Positions 37,157-47,006 of a stretch of DNA of 64,000 nucleotides are shown piece by piece; positions within the stretch are counted from its first letter, which is position 1; every line of letters starts with the position of its first letter. Source of the DNA: Sinorhizobium fredii USDA 257 (GTDB lineage: Bacteria > Pseudomonadota > Alphaproteobacteria > Rhizobiales > Rhizobiaceae). The notes beneath the pieces are model-generated. The model saw only the letters and a list, made by a program, of their open reading frames with translations. It had not been told where the DNA came from and did no database searches. The stretch covers positions 4,526,001 to 4,590,000 of the forward strand of contig NC_018000.1 of NCBI RefSeq assembly GCF_000265205.3, given 5' to 3'. Both the position numbers and the translations under genes were made by a program.

Positions 37157-38425
37157 ATGAGCAAGACAGCGAAGACGATCACACAGGAAGCGCCGGCTTC
37201 GGCGCCGAATGTCACCCTGATGCCGAGCCCCGTGACACCCGTCCGCCGCAAGCGACGCGGGCGCCTTCGGATCGCCGTGCCCGTCCTCATCGCCGTGCTC
37301 GGCGCCGGCTACTACGCCTGGAGCCAATACGGGACGCAGCCCGAAACCGCGATGATCACGCAAGTCGTCATGCGGGGCGACATCGAAGACAGCGTCACCG
37401 CCGTCGGAACGCTTGACGCGATCAAGTCCGTCGACGCCGGCGCGCAGGTCTCCGGCCAGCTGAAAGCGCTCCATGTGGAGATCGGCGACAAGGTCGAGGC
37501 GAACCGGCTCGTCGCCGAAATCGATCCCGCCTCGATCGAGAACAGGATCGAGATCGACCAGGCGGAACTTGCCCATCTTGAGGCCCAGCTCGTCTCGACG
37601 AAGGCCCAGCTCGTGCTGAAGGAAGCGAATATCGAGCGCCAGCGCAGTCTCGTCGCGACGAAGAGCGTTTCGCAATCGACCCTCGACCAGGCGATCGCCG
37701 ACCATACCGCCGCTCAAGCAGACGTGCAGGCAATCGAGGCGCAGATCCGTAAGCAGAAGGCGACGTTGGCCGGCGACACGGTCGATCTCGGCTACACCAA
37801 GATCTATGCACCGATGGCCGGCACGATCGTTGCCAATCCCGCCAAGGAAGGCCAGACGCTCAACGCCAACCAGACGACGCCGACGATCGTCACCATCGCC
37901 GATCTCGCGACGATGACCGTCAAGGCCCAGGTCTCGGAGGCGGACGTCGGCAAGCTGAAGATCGGCATGGACGCCTATTTCACCCTGCTCGGCCAGCCCG
38001 GCAAGCGCTTCGCCGGCAAGTTGCGGCAGATCCAGCCGATGCCGGACACGGAAAACAACGTCGTCCTCTACTACGCGCTCTTCGACGTGCCCAATCCGAC
38101 CGGCGAACTGATGATGTCGATGAGCGCCCAGGTCTTCTTCGTCGAGGCTGCCGCAAAGGACGTGCTCGTCGTGCCTGCCGCCGCCATCCGCACGGCCGGA
38201 GGTGATGGCGCCGGCAAACCCAGGACGGAAGTCACCGTGCTCGGCCCGTCGGGCGCCACCGAAACCCGCCCGGTCGAAATCGGCATCCGCAACCGCGTCA
38301 GCGCCGAGATCGTCAGCGGCCTGAAAGAGGGCGAGAGCGTCGTTGTCGACTCGAGCGCGGCCTCGACCGGAAGCAGCCAGCGCAATACGCGTACGCGCGG
38401 CATGCGCATGCCGCCGATGTTCTGA
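37157..38425 (+). CDS. macA: MacA-like periplasmic adaptor (membrane fusion protein)
   Basis: The 422-residue adaptor protein has a positively charged N-terminus and one membrane helix ([17 protein letters not shown], about residues 38-54). A biotinyl-lipoyl half motif ([32 protein letters not shown]), a long coiled-coil hairpin at about 120-205 ([18 protein letters not shown]) and beta-barrel domains follow. Its partner macB starts nine bases downstream on the same strand. Together they form a tripartite ABC exporter that would need a TolC-type outer-membrane channel, absent from the window. Substrate could be macrolides, peptides or a siderophore. Confidence 0.9.
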   Translation: MSKTAKTITQEAPASAPNVTLMPSPVTPVRRKRRGRLRIAVPVLIAVLGAGYYAWSQYGTQPETAMITQVVMRGDIEDSVTAVGTLDAIKSVDAGAQVSGQLKALHVEIGDKVEANRLVAEIDPASIENRIEIDQAELAHLEAQLVSTKAQLVLKEANIERQRSLVATKSVSQSTLDQAIADHTAAQADVQAIEAQIRKQKATLAGDTVDLGYTKIYAPMAGTIVANPAKEGQTLNANQTTPTIVTIADLATMTVKAQVSEADVGKLKIGMDAYFTLLGQPGKRFAGKLRQIQPMPDTENNVVLYYALFDVPNPTGELMMSMSAQVFFVEAAAKDVLVVPAAAIRTAGGDGAGKPRTEVTVLGPSGATETRPVEIGIRNRVSAEIVSGLKEGESVVVDSSAASTGSSQRNTRTRGMRMPPMF

Positions 38426-38433
38426 GCACGCCG

Positions 38434-40377
38434 ATGCAGGTCCTCATCTCGCTCAAGGATGTCAGCAAGACCTATTTCAACGGCGACCTCGCCGTCGAGG
38501 TGCTGCACGATATCTCGCTCGATATCGAGGCCGGCGAATTCGTCGCGATCATCGGCCAGTCCGGCTCCGGCAAATCGACCCTGATGAACATTCTCGGTTG
38601 CCTCGACCAGCCGACCTCGGGCGAATACCTGATCGAAGGCGAAAGGGTCTCCGGCTTCGAAGGCGACGAACTCGCCGGGCTGCGCCGGCGCACGTTCGGT
38701 TTCGTCTTCCAGGCCTATAACCTCATCCCGACCGCAAGCGCTCAGGAAAACGTCGAGGTACCGGCAGTCTATGCCGGCGTGTCGGCGCATAGCCGGCACG
38801 AGCGGGCGCAGGCGCTCCTGAAATCCCTCAATCTCGGTGAGCGGCTAGATCATCGACCGAGCCAGCTTTCCGGCGGCCAGCAGCAGCGCGTCTCGATTGC
38901 CCGCGCCCTCATGAACGGCGGCCGCGTCATCCTCGCCGACGAACCGACCGGTGCGCTCGACAGCCAGAGCGGTCGGGAAGTGATGGCGCTTCTGCGGGAG
39001 ATGAACGAGAACGGCCACACGATCATCGTCATCACTCATTCGCGCGAGGTGGCCGAGCAGGCCGATCGGCTGATCGAGATCCGCGACGGCCGTATCATCG
39101 CCGATCGCGCCAAGAAGGGCCGGAGTAATCCGGAGGCCGCATTCGGCCTTGCCCAGCGCACGCGCGAAGGCCTTGCCGCGATCGCCGACGTTTCGGAAGC
39201 GGTCAAGATGGCGATGCGGGCGCTGCGGGCCAATCTGTTCCGCACTATCCTGACGCTGCTCGGTATCGTCATCGGTGTCGGCTCCGTCGTCGCCATGTTG
39301 GCGATCGGCACCGGCGCTCAGGATTCGGTGTTGAGCCGCATTTCCTCCATGGGATCCGACCTTCTGCTGGTGCGCCCCAGCATGGCCAATTTCCGCGGCA
39401 GCGCGGGCGGCAGCAACGTGACGCTGGTGCCGGCGGACGCCGACGCCATTCTGGAATTGCCGAACGTCGCCTTCGCCGTTCCGGAGATGACAAGCACGGT
39501 GACCCTTCGGCGCGGCAATGTCGACTATCAGACGACCGCCAACGGAACCGTACCGCAATTCAGGCAGGCGAAATCCTGGCCGACCGGACGCGGTGAGTTC
39601 ATCAACAGCGACGATATGGAGGGCTATGCCCCGGTCGCGGTCCTCGGCCAAACGGTGGTCAAGACGCTCTTCCCCGAGGACTCAAATCCGGTCGGCCAAT
39701 ATGTGCTCGTCAACAAGATCCCCTTCCAGGTGATCGGGGTAATGAGCGAAATGGGCGCCAGCGCCGGCGGCAACGATCAGGACGACGTTGTGCTCGTGCC
39801 GCTCACCACCGGCAGCATGCGCATTTTCGGCCAGCGCAACATCCGCACCATCACCGTCAAGGTGAAGGACTCCGCGGCCATCGACCTGACACAGGAGAGA
39901 ATCCAGACGCTCCTCAACGAGCGCCACAAGAGGGACGACACGCAGATCACCAATATGTCCTCCGTGCGTGAGGCGTTCACCGAGACGTCGAACACGATGA
40001 AGCTCTTCCTGGGCTCCGTCGCAGCGATCTCGCTTCTCGTGGGCGGCATCGGGGTCATGAACATCATGCTGGTCAGCGTCAGCGAGCGTACCCGGGAAAT
40101 CGGCGTGCGCATGGCGACCGGCGCCCGTCAGCGCGACATACTCGTGCAGTTCATCGTCGAGGCGCTGGTCGTGTCCGCCATCGGCGGCGCGATCGGCATC
40201 GTCGCCGGACTCGGCACCGCCTACGTCGCCCGCACGTTCGGCATGCCTGTCAGCTTCACCGCCGGTCCGGTAGCGCTTGCCTTTGCCTGCGCCTTCCTGA
40301 CGGGCCTGCTCTTCGGTTACCTGCCGGCCCGCAATGCCTCACGCCTGCAGCCCGCCGTAGCACTGAGCGCGGATTAG
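38434..40377 (+). CDS. macB: MacB-like ABC exporter (ATPase plus permease)
   Basis: This 647-residue protein joins an N-terminal ABC ATPase (Walker [10 protein letters not shown] near residue 41, signature LSGGQQQR, Walker [13 protein letters not shown]-loop VITHSRE) to a four-helix MacB permease. One helix is at about 275 ([22 protein letters not shown]), a large periplasmic domain follows, and three helices come near the C-terminus ([62 protein letters not shown]). The periplasmic domain is the mechanotransmission core. It is co-transcribed with macA. Confidence 0.93.
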   Translation: MQVLISLKDVSKTYFNGDLAVEVLHDISLDIEAGEFVAIIGQSGSGKSTLMNILGCLDQPTSGEYLIEGERVSGFEGDELAGLRRRTFGFVFQAYNLIPTASAQENVEVPAVYAGVSAHSRHERAQALLKSLNLGERLDHRPSQLSGGQQQRVSIARALMNGGRVILADEPTGALDSQSGREVMALLREMNENGHTIIVITHSREVAEQADRLIEIRDGRIIADRAKKGRSNPEAAFGLAQRTREGLAAIADVSEAVKMAMRALRANLFRTILTLLGIVIGVGSVVAMLAIGTGAQDSVLSRISSMGSDLLLVRPSMANFRGSAGGSNVTLVPADADAILELPNVAFAVPEMTSTVTLRRGNVDYQTTANGTVPQFRQAKSWPTGRGEFINSDDMEGYAPVAVLGQTVVKTLFPEDSNPVGQYVLVNKIPFQVIGVMSEMGASAGGNDQDDVVLVPLTTGSMRIFGQRNIRTITVKVKDSAAIDLTQERIQTLLNERHKRDDTQITNMSSVREAFTETSNTMKLFLGSVAAISLLVGGIGVMNIMLVSVSERTREIGVRMATGARQRDILVQFIVEALVVSAIGGAIGIVAGLGTAYVARTFGMPVSFTAGPVALAFACAFLTGLLFGYLPARNASRLQPAVALSAD

Positions 40378-40446
40378 CGGCCTTTGCCATCACCCGTTCG
40401 CTGTGCCCTCGTTAGCACAACGAAACCGGCTGAAACTCAGGACTCT

Positions 40447-40540
40447 CCGCGCGTCTTATCCGACGCGCAAAAGGGCGCTGCAGCACTTTAAATTGCTGCA
40501 TCTCCTTAAATCGAGGTCGATTTAAGGAGACATTTAATAG
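40447..40540. repeat. RIME-like intergenic repeat, copy B
   Basis: This element of about 95 bases lies downstream of macB. It has GCGCGTCTTATCCGACGCGC (an arm pair), the core GCAGCACTTTAAATTGCTGC and CCTTAAATC...GATTTAAGG, matching copies at 1697 and 44805. Confidence 0.8.
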
Positions 40541-40579
40541 TGCAGGTGCTCGCCCAGCTGCGGGCTGGCCGAAGGCGCT

Positions 40580-41143
40580 TCAGATCTCTTGAGCGCCGCC
40601 GATGAGCTCCCAGCGTCTGCCATTCGACTGCGATTGCCGCGCAAAATAGTCGTAAGGCGTTCGCGACCAGTCGCGCACGGAATTGGTCATGTTGTCGAGC
40701 ACAAGGTCACCCTCGCTGGTGCGGACGGTAAGCACCGTGTGGCCCGCGCCGTGATAGCGTGCGACCGTCAACAGCAGCGCCGATGCCGGCCAGCCGCGCT
40801 TTAGCAGCTCACGCTTCTTCAGGATAGCGAAGTCCTCACAGTCTCCATAGCCCGTCGGCACCCGCCAGTCGTCGTCCTTGCCGACATTGGCGAGGTCACT
40901 GCGCTCCCTGATGCGCGCGTTGACGGCTCGATTGACCTGCTGCAATTCGCTGGCCTTGTCGGGCTGAAGCGAGACGGTTTTTGCCCCGCCTTTGGTACTG
41001 CACAAGGTGGGTTCGCGCGTGCAGAACGAGGCGAAAGCCGGCGGAGCAAAGGCCTTGCCGCCAATCTTCATGGTTGTACCCGCATGAGCGGCCATCGGGG
41101 CCGCAATCAGCAACAAACAGACATGCGCGATGAAGCGTTTCAT
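40580..41143 (-). CDS. Transglutaminase-like cysteine peptidase (BTLCP/LapG-like)
   Basis: The 187-residue product has a signal peptide (CLLLIAAPMAAHA) and the bacterial transglutaminase-like cysteine peptidase fold. The catalytic triad is readable: Cys102 in PTGYGDCEDFAI, His135 in HGAGHTVLTVRTSEGDLVLD and Asp150 in VLDNM. Family member LapG cleaves large surface adhesins under c-di-GMP control through LapD, but no LapD or adhesin gene is adjacent. In rhizobia this family often occurs singly. Periplasmic peptidase activity is likely and its target is unknown. Confidence 0.88.
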   Translation of the reverse strand: MKRFIAHVCLLLIAAPMAAHAGTTMKIGGKAFAPPAFASFCTREPTLCSTKGGAKTVSLQPDKASELQQVNRAVNARIRERSDLANVGKDDDWRVPTGYGDCEDFAILKKRELLKRGWPASALLLTVARYHGAGHTVLTVRTSEGDLVLDNMTNSVRDWSRTPYDYFARQSQSNGRRWELIGGAQEI

Positions 41144-41340
41144 AAAGTTCCCCCCTCAACAGTCGGCGCAGAGCCCCAGTCCGACGTAGAGTCTAGCTAA
41201 TAAGGATTAACACCGGCTTGATTAAGCCAAATTGGGGCAGGGATGTGGCGAGACTACCAATATTTCGTAAATTGACCGTCAAGCGGTTCTTGGAAAAATA
41301 TTGGATAATTTCTTAAGTGTTATTGCGTCGGAGTATTTCT

Positions 41341-42924
41341 ATGCGAAGAATTGGTAAAATATCGCCTAAATTAATTCTCCTACTCTCCACCGCATCAATA
41401 GCAGCCATAATCGTAGCAATGGACGCCAACGCAGTAGAGCGCCGGCGCATGACTGCGGCTCAATGCAGTCCCCTGACGGAAGACAACTTTGCATCGTGCT
41501 GCGCTGCAATAAATCGTTCGAAGATTCTCACGCGTGCACAGATCAGGATGTGCCCGCCTCTGTCGACTGCGGCCATTGGCAAGAACACGCGCCGAGATGA
41601 TCGCAGTGATGGCGCCAGCCACGGCGACGGCAAGGACGGCAATGGCGGCGGCAGCTCCGGTGGCGGGAGCGGCGGCTTAGGCGGCAGCGGCGGCACTGGT
41701 GGTGGCTCCGCCCCTGGTGGTGGCACCGGCACAGGTGGTGGCGGTGGCACCGGCGGCGGCGGTACCGGTGCTGGCAGCGGCGGTACCGGTGGTGGCAGCG
41801 GCGACACTGGTGGCGGCGGCGGCGGTACCGGTGGTGATGGTGGCGGCACTGGCGGTGGCAGCGGCGGTACCGGTGGTGATGGCGGCGGCACTGGTGGCAG
41901 CGGCGGCGGCACTGGTGGTGATGGCGGCGGCTCCGGTGGTGGCGGCGGCTCCGGCGGCGGCGGTACCGGTGGTGATGGCGGCGGCACTGGTGGCAGCGGC
42001 GGCGGCACTGGTGGCAGCGGCGGCGGCACTGGTGGTGATGGCGGTGGCTCCGGTGGCAGCGGCGGCTCCGGTGGTGCCGGCGGCTCTAGTGGCGGTGGCG
42101 GCTCCGGCGGTGGCGGCGGCTCCGGTGGTGGCGGCGGCTCTAGTGGCGGTGGCGGCTCCGGCGGTGGCGGCGGCTCCGGCGGTGGCGGCGGCTCCGGTGG
42201 TGGCGGCAGCTCCGGCGGTGGCGGTAGCTCCGGTGGCGGCGGTGGCTCCGGTGGCAGCGGCGGCTCCGGTGGTGGCGGCGGCTCTAGTGGCGGTGGCGGC
42301 TCCGGCGGTGGCGGCGGCTCTAGTGGCGGTGGCGGCGGCTCCGGTGGCAGCGGCGGCTCCGGTGGCGGTGGCGGCTCTAGTGGCGGTGGCGGCTCCGGCG
42401 GTGGCGGCGGCTCCGGCGGTGGCGGCGGCTCCGGTGGCAGCGGCGGCTCCGGTGGTGGCGGCGGCTCCGGCGGCGGCGGCGGCTCTAGTGGCGGTGGCGG
42501 CTCCGGCGGCGGCGGCGGCTCCGGTGGCGGCGGCGGCTCTAGTGGCGGTGGCGGCTCCGGTGGCGGCTCAGGCGGTGGCGGCTCCGGTGGCGGTAGCTCC
42601 GGTGGCGGCGGTGGCTCCGGTGGCAGCGGCGGCTCCGGTGGTGGCGGCGGCTCTAGTGGCGGTGGCGGCTCCAGTGGTGGCGGCGGCTCCGGCGGCGGCG
42701 GCGGCGGCTCTAGTGGCGGTGGCGGCTCCGGCGGCGGCTCCGGTGGCGGCTCCGGCAGCGGCGGCGGCGGCTCAGGCGGTGGCGGCTCCGGTGGCGGTGG
42801 CTCCGGTGGCGGTGGCGGCTCCGGTGGTGGCGGCGGCTCCGGCGGCGGCGGCAATAATGGGCATGGCAACGGCGGGAGCGACGGGACCCCAGGCAATTCC
42901 GGTAAAAGCGACGACACTCGCTAA
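41341..42924 (+). CDS. Extremely glycine-rich secreted repeat protein
   Basis: The product of about 527 residues has a signal-like N-terminus (KLILLLSTASIAAIIVAMDANA) and a short Cys-containing segment (CSPLTEDNFASCCAAINRSKIL...RMCPP). Nearly 400 residues of Gly-Gly-Ser/Gly-Gly-Gly-Gly-Ser repeats with occasional Thr and Asp follow, ending GHGNGGSDGTPGNSGKSDDTR. It is probably an unstructured surface or cell-wall-like protein. I chose the ATG at 41341 because GGAG lies eight bases before it. The repeat DNA leaves other frames open (Pro-rich and Ala/Val-rich), which are artefacts. The Cys pattern in the head may mark a recognisable anchor. Function is unknown. Confidence 0.75.
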   Translation: MRRIGKISPKLILLLSTASIAAIIVAMDANAVERRRMTAAQCSPLTEDNFASCCAAINRSKILTRAQIRMCPPLSTAAIGKNTRRDDRSDGASHGDGKDGNGGGSSGGGSGGLGGSGGTGGGSAPGGGTGTGGGGGTGGGGTGAGSGGTGGGSGDTGGGGGGTGGDGGGTGGGSGGTGGDGGGTGGSGGGTGGDGGGSGGGGGSGGGGTGGDGGGTGGSGGGTGGSGGGTGGDGGGSGGSGGSGGAGGSSGGGGSGGGGGSGGGGGSSGGGGSGGGGGSGGGGGSGGGGSSGGGGSSGGGGGSGGSGGSGGGGGSSGGGGSGGGGGSSGGGGGSGGSGGSGGGGGSSGGGGSGGGGGSGGGGGSGGSGGSGGGGGSGGGGGSSGGGGSGGGGGSGGGGGSSGGGGSGGGSGGGGSGGGSSGGGGGSGGSGGSGGGGGSSGGGGSSGGGGSGGGGGGSSGGGGSGGGSGGGSGSGGGGSGGGGSGGGGSGGGGGSGGGGGSGGGGNNGHGNGGSDGTPGNSGKSDDTR

Positions 42925-43014
42925 CGTATCGCGGTTTTACTGCGCGATGGCATGAAAGCCGTGCGACGTTCGCCTCTGGCAGAGCGTGACATCGCAGGTA
43001 CCGAGACAGATGAT

Positions 43015-43051
43015 GGCAAAGGGCGGGCTCCGGCGGATCCCGCCCTTTGCC
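43015..43051. terminator. Terminator-like hairpin after the glycine-rich gene
   Basis: GGCAAAGGGCGGG (43015-43027) and CCCGCCCTTTGCC (43039-43051) form a perfect 13-bp stem with an 11-base loop. No strong T-run follows. It lies 90 bases after the glycine-rich gene and before the next gene on the same strand. Confidence 0.7.
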
Positions 43052-43146
43052 GTTGAGGATGAGAGAAACGAAGGCGCCGACCTCCGTGACAACCTTTCAG
43101 CAACCCCTCGCTCCGATAATGCCCGCGCAATTGAGGACCGAATCTG

Positions 43147-43857
43147 ATGGCCAAGGGAAATTCCAGGCGACGGAAGCGCAGCACAAATTCAAAGGGCAGC
43201 CGGGGCGGGATGGCCCCCTGGTATCTCGCCGCTATCATTCTTGTCGGCGGCATCGTCGGCTATGATCACCGAGAACAGCTCGAAAACTGGCTGAATAAGC
43301 GAGAAATCGCGGCACTCCCTTCGAAGTCTGGGGTGAAGCCAGAGACGAAGTCAAAGGCGACAAGCGTCACACCGCCTCCGAAGGAGCATACGACTTCGAT
43401 TACACCGAATCGTGCATTGATCCCAGCGGCACCCGTCGGAAGACCGATGCAACAGCCGCCGGTGCGGCTTGCTTCAATTCCAACAGGGGACAACATCTTT
43501 TTCTTCTGCGGCATTCGCCACGATAACTGCGTGATCGACGGCGACACATTCCTCTTTAACGGGGAAAGGATCCTCATTGCCGATATAGACGCGCCCGAAA
43601 CGAAGCTCGCAAAATGCGACGCGGAACGGTCGCGCGGTTCCTATGCAAAGGCAAGGCTGCGCGAACTTTTGAACGCCGGAGAATTCAGGCTGACTGCTTC
43701 CGAGGCCGGCTTCGCCGACGAGGAGGCGGGGAAGCCGCGCGTGGTATTGAGAGGCGGCAAATCACTGGGCGATATTCTCGTTTCCGAAGGGCTGGTGAGA
43801 AAGCGCGCCAGCCGGCCCGCAAACTGGTGCGGTCAGACGGCCCGCGCCTCCGGCTGA
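43147..43857 (+). CDS. Membrane-anchored thermonuclease-family protein
   Basis: This 236-residue protein has a basic N-terminus and one membrane helix (APWYLAAIILVGGIVGY, about residues 23-39), a proline-rich linker and a C-terminal staphylococcal-nuclease-like domain. That domain carries DGDTFLFNGERILIADIDAPE, GSYAKARLRELLNAGEF and VLRGGKSLGDILVSEGLVRK. The DGDTF and D-APE motifs and a following Arg are the SNase active-site signature. It may act as a calcium-dependent nuclease in the periplasm, or be a non-catalytic relative. Two Cys pairs around the domain may be disulphides. The ATG at 43147 has a weak ribosome site. Confidence 0.82.
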   Translation: MAKGNSRRRKRSTNSKGSRGGMAPWYLAAIILVGGIVGYDHREQLENWLNKREIAALPSKSGVKPETKSKATSVTPPPKEHTTSITPNRALIPAAPVGRPMQQPPVRLASIPTGDNIFFFCGIRHDNCVIDGDTFLFNGERILIADIDAPETKLAKCDAERSRGSYAKARLRELLNAGEFRLTASEAGFADEEAGKPRVVLRGGKSLGDILVSEGLVRKRASRPANWCGQTARASG

Positions 43858-43873
43858 ACCAGTCGCGGCCGCT

Positions 43874-44776
43874 TCAATCGTACCGCAGATGATCGGCGAT
43901 AACTTCGGCGATCACACGCCGCGACTTTTCGACTTCGAGCCGATCGGTGCCGGGCATCTCGGCAGCGACGATCAGCGCCTTCCACAGGGTCCAGCCGCGG
44001 CCACGGGCCCAGGTTCCCCTGTCGAGCGGAAGTGCCGCACGAAACGCCTCGCGGCTCTCGCCGTCGAACATCGTCCAGGCAATCGAAAGGTCGCAGGCCG
44101 GATCGCCGACACCCGATGTACCGAAATCGATGACGGTGACCAGACCACCATCCTCGACCAGCAGGTTGCCGGAACTGACGTCGCCATGGAACCAGACCGG
44201 CTTTCCCGTCCAGTTGGCGCTGAGCGCCGCCTCCCAGACGGAGCGCGCCGCATCGGTGTCGATCCGGCCCTCAAGGGCCTCAAGAGCCCAGCGCGTTTCA
44301 TGGTCGTACACGCTCAGCGGACCGCCACGGAAGAAATTGTGCTGTCCCGGTGGCGGTCCGCCACCGGCGTCGGCGCGCTGCAGCGCCGCCAGGAAATCAG
44401 CGAGCGTCGCCGCCAAGGCCGTCATATCGGCGATCGGCGCATGCGTCGCGATCTCGCCGCTGCGCCATTGGTAGACGGACCAATGCCAGGGATAGCCCTC
44501 GCCCGGCCGCCCCATCGCCACGGGCGCCGGAATGGGCAGCGGCAATTGCGGCGCCAAACGCGGCAGCCAGCGCTGCTCCTTCTCCACCTGGAGCGCATAG
44601 GACGCAGCACTCGGCAGACGCACCGTCAAGTCGTCACCGAGATGAAAGGTCCTGTTGTCCCAACCCCCATGCCGGACCGGTCGCACTGGCAGGTCCGCCC
44701 ATTGCGGAAATTGCGCTGCGATCAGTCGCCTGACGAGGGACGTGTCGATTACGATCTTGTCGGGGGAAATGGTCAT
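43874..44776 (-). CDS. APH-family phosphotransferase
   Basis: The 300-residue kinase-like protein has the aminoglycoside phosphotransferase pattern: RPVRHGGWDNRTFHLGDDLTVRLPSA (ATP-lobe), the catalytic loop VWFHGDVSSGNLLVEDGGLVTVIDFGTSGVGDPACDL with HGD and DFG-like IDFG, and a helical C-terminus. The start ATG at 44776 lacks a good ribosome site; I chose it because the downstream family pattern starts there. Chromosomal members in rhizobia phosphorylate unknown small molecules rather than giving drug resistance, so antibiotic resistance is not implied. Confidence 0.85.
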   Translation of the reverse strand: MTISPDKIVIDTSLVRRLIAAQFPQWADLPVRPVRHGGWDNRTFHLGDDLTVRLPSAASYALQVEKEQRWLPRLAPQLPLPIPAPVAMGRPGEGYPWHWSVYQWRSGEIATHAPIADMTALAATLADFLAALQRADAGGGPPPGQHNFFRGGPLSVYDHETRWALEALEGRIDTDAARSVWEAALSANWTGKPVWFHGDVSSGNLLVEDGGLVTVIDFGTSGVGDPACDLSIAWTMFDGESREAFRAALPLDRGTWARGRGWTLWKALIVAAEMPGTDRLEVEKSRRVIAEVIADHLRYD

Positions 44777-44804
44777 CGAAACAACTTGTCGCCGCATGGT
44801 GCAT

Positions 44805-44908
44805 CTACAGCGCCGTGCGTCTTTTCAGACGCACAAAGGTCGCTGTAGCACTTTGAATTGCCGCATGTCTTCATCCCTAAATCGGCTACGACTTAAGGAA
44901 AGATGTGG
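44805..44908. repeat. RIME-like intergenic repeat, copy C
   Basis: This element of about 104 bases lies between the APH and NADH dehydrogenase genes. CTACAGCGCCGTGCGTCT, the core GTAGCACTTTGAATTGC and CCTAAATCGGCTACGACTTAAGG match copies A and B with scattered substitutions. Confidence 0.8.
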
Positions 44909-44946
44909 AGGTTGCATCGGAAGCCGCCAACTTGCAACCACCGCGG

Positions 44947-46215
44947 CTACTCCTCCCTGTGCTGCGTCTCCTTTTGCGTGATGAGCCGTGCGCTGTGCTG
45001 GCCGCTCAGATAGATCCACAACCAGCTCCAGGCGACGGCAAAACGGCTGCGAGTGCCGATCAGGAAGTAGATGTGGGCAATGCCCCAGAACCACCAGGCA
45101 ATCCCTCCTTTGAGCTTGATCCTGCCGAAGTCGATGATTGCAGCGCGCTTGCCGATCGTGGCAAGGCTTCCCTGGTGGCGGTACCGGAAATGGCCGGGTG
45201 CGGGCTTGCCCTCGAGCCGGGCACGGATCACCCGGGCCACATAGGCGCCCTGCTGCTTGGCCGCGGGTGCGATGCCCGGCACGGGCGCACCGTTTTCCTG
45301 TTTGACCGAAGCGGTATCGCCGATCACGAAGACATTCGGGTTGCCCGGCGCGGTGAGGTCCTGATCGACCATGGCGCGCCCTGCGCGGTCCGCCTCGATC
45401 CCGAGCCATTTGGCGGCCGGAGACGCCTGCACGCCGGCCGCCCAGACGAGCGTGCGGCTGGGGACGAAGCTGTCGCCGATCTTCACGCCGGCCGCCGTGC
45501 AGTCGGTCACCGGCGTGCCGGTGCGCACCTCGACGCCGAGCTTTCCAAGCGCGGTCATCGCATAGGCGGAGAGTTCTTCCGCAAAGGCCGGCAGAATGCG
45601 CGGACCCGCCTCGACGAGGACCACGCGGGCCTGGCGCGTATCGATACGGCGGAACTCGTCCGGCAAGGTTCGGTGCGCCATTTCGGCAATGATGCCTGCA
45701 AGTTCCACCCCCGTCGGGCCTGCGCCGATTATCGTGAAGGTCAACAGCGCATCGCGCCTGGCGGGGTCCTCCTCGATCTCGGCCTGCTCGAAGGCGAGCA
45801 GCACGCGCCGGCGAATTGTGGTCGCATCCTCGAGCGTTTTCAGCCCCGGCGCGACCGAGGTCCATTCGTCATGGCCGAAATAAGCGTGCGTCGCCCCGGT
45901 CGCGAGCACCAGCGTGTCGTAGGGAACTGCCTGGCCACCCGCCAGCGTCACGGCCTTTGCCGCCCTGTCGACGCCCTGCACCTCGCCAAGCAGCGTCGTC
46001 ACCTCCGGTCGGTCGCGGTAAAGGTGACGGATCGGCCAGGCGATCTCGGAGGTCGCAAGAATGGTGGTCGCGACCTGGTAGAGCAGCGGCTGAAAGAGAT
46101 GGTGGTTGCGCCGGTCGATGAGCGTGATGCGGACCGGGGCGCCCTTCAGGTCATTGACAAGTTGCAGCCCGCCGAAGCCGCCGCCCACGACCACCACGTG
46201 ATGTCTTTCCTGCAT
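44947..46215 (-). CDS. Type II NADH dehydrogenase (NDH-2)
   Basis: The 422-residue flavoprotein has an N-terminal FAD motif (VVVVGGGFGGLQLVNDL), the quinone-site region NHHLFQPLLYQVAT, the NADH-binding motif FTIIGAGPTGVELAGIIAEMA near residue 165 and the C-terminal VFVIGDTAS. A hydrophobic C-terminus (AWWFWGIAHIYFLIG...SWLWIYLSG) anchors it to the membrane. It oxidises NADH and reduces quinone without proton pumping. I chose the ATG at 46215, with the FAD motif starting at residue 5. A single gene with no operon partner. Confidence 0.9.
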   Translation of the reverse strand: MQERHHVVVVGGGFGGLQLVNDLKGAPVRITLIDRRNHHLFQPLLYQVATTILATSEIAWPIRHLYRDRPEVTTLLGEVQGVDRAAKAVTLAGGQAVPYDTLVLATGATHAYFGHDEWTSVAPGLKTLEDATTIRRRVLLAFEQAEIEEDPARRDALLTFTIIGAGPTGVELAGIIAEMAHRTLPDEFRRIDTRQARVVLVEAGPRILPAFAEELSAYAMTALGKLGVEVRTGTPVTDCTAAGVKIGDSFVPSRTLVWAAGVQASPAAKWLGIEADRAGRAMVDQDLTAPGNPNVFVIGDTASVKQENGAPVPGIAPAAKQQGAYVARVIRARLEGKPAPGHFRYRHQGSLATIGKRAAIIDFGRIKLKGGIAWWFWGIAHIYFLIGTRSRFAVAWSWLWIYLSGQHSARLITQKETQHREE

Positions 46216-46319
46216 AGCTGCTGCCTCGCTCGCTGAATGGACCACAGGCATTATGTCGGCGGCCATTCGACACGGCCTCGGCGCCGATTCTTGCAACGCG
46301 ACGTGCCGCGCCGCAAGCC

Positions 46320-46784
46320 TTACTCCGCGTAACGGACCGGAACCGCCGTTCCGCTTTTCAGGACTTCCATGGAGATAGAGGCGGTAACGTCGAACAGTTC
46401 CACCTTTCGCACGATCTGCTTGTAGACCATGTCATACTGCTCGACCCGCGGCAGGACAACCTTGACGATGTAGTCGTAGTTGCCCGTCAAACGGTGCGCC
46501 TCGACGATTTCGGGAATGTCGCTGATCGCACGACGGAATGTCTCGATCCACTCATCGGAGTGATGCGCAGTCTTGATGAGCGCAAAGACCGTCGTTGGCA
46601 CCCCCATCTTCTCCCGGTCGAGAACGACGATGCGCCTGGATACATAGCCCGCCTCTTCCAGCCGTTGGATGCGGCGAGAACAGGCGGACAAGGAAAGGTT
46701 TACCCGCTCGGCGAGATCGCCCATCGCAACGCTCGCATCTTCCTGCAGAAGTGTGAGAAGCTTTCGGTCCCTTTCATCCAGCAC
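46320..46784 (-). CDS. Lrp/AsnC family transcriptional regulator
   Basis: The 154-residue protein has an N-terminal HTH (LDERDRKLLTLLQEDASVAMGDLAERVNLSLSACSRRIQRLEEAG) and a C-terminal RAM domain (PEIVEAHRLTGNYDYIVKVVLPRVEQYDMV) for amino-acid sensing. It is divergent from a racemase gene across a 222-base gap. Lrp-type regulators often control a divergent amino-acid metabolism gene, so it probably regulates the racemase in response to an amino acid. Confidence 0.93.
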   Translation of the reverse strand: MLDERDRKLLTLLQEDASVAMGDLAERVNLSLSACSRRIQRLEEAGYVSRRIVVLDREKMGVPTTVFALIKTAHHSDEWIETFRRAISDIPEIVEAHRLTGNYDYIVKVVLPRVEQYDMVYKQIVRKVELFDVTASISMEVLKSGTAVPVRYAE

Positions 46785-47006
46785 GCCCTTTACTCCTCAC
46801 CCCACTCCAAACTGACGCCTGAAATTTGCACGAAATGAACGGATGACGCAAAAAACTTTTGAACTTCTCTTCTTAGATAGCCCTCAAAGCAAACAAATCC
46901 AACCCGACTCCGATCATAATCTTACCGGTGGAACGAGATCGGAAAGTGGCAACGCGCTCTTCTAGTTTCGGGTTCCAGTGATCGAATGCAAAAAGGGAAC
47001 GACATC

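Noticed and set aside
41640..42850. CRISPR-like or satellite array
   Set aside because: The short GGC/GGT/TCC units have no spacers and encode an in-frame Gly-Ser repeat; it is coding low complexity.
41460..42917. A long proline-rich protein on the minus strand opposite the glycine-rich gene
   Set aside because: It is the reverse complement of the Gly-Ser codon repeats, has no ribosome site, and the plus frame has a signal peptide and Cys head.
43874..44776. Acquired aminoglycoside resistance gene
   Set aside because: The APH fold is clear, but the gene has ordinary composition and context for a chromosomal kinase, with no mobile element nearby.
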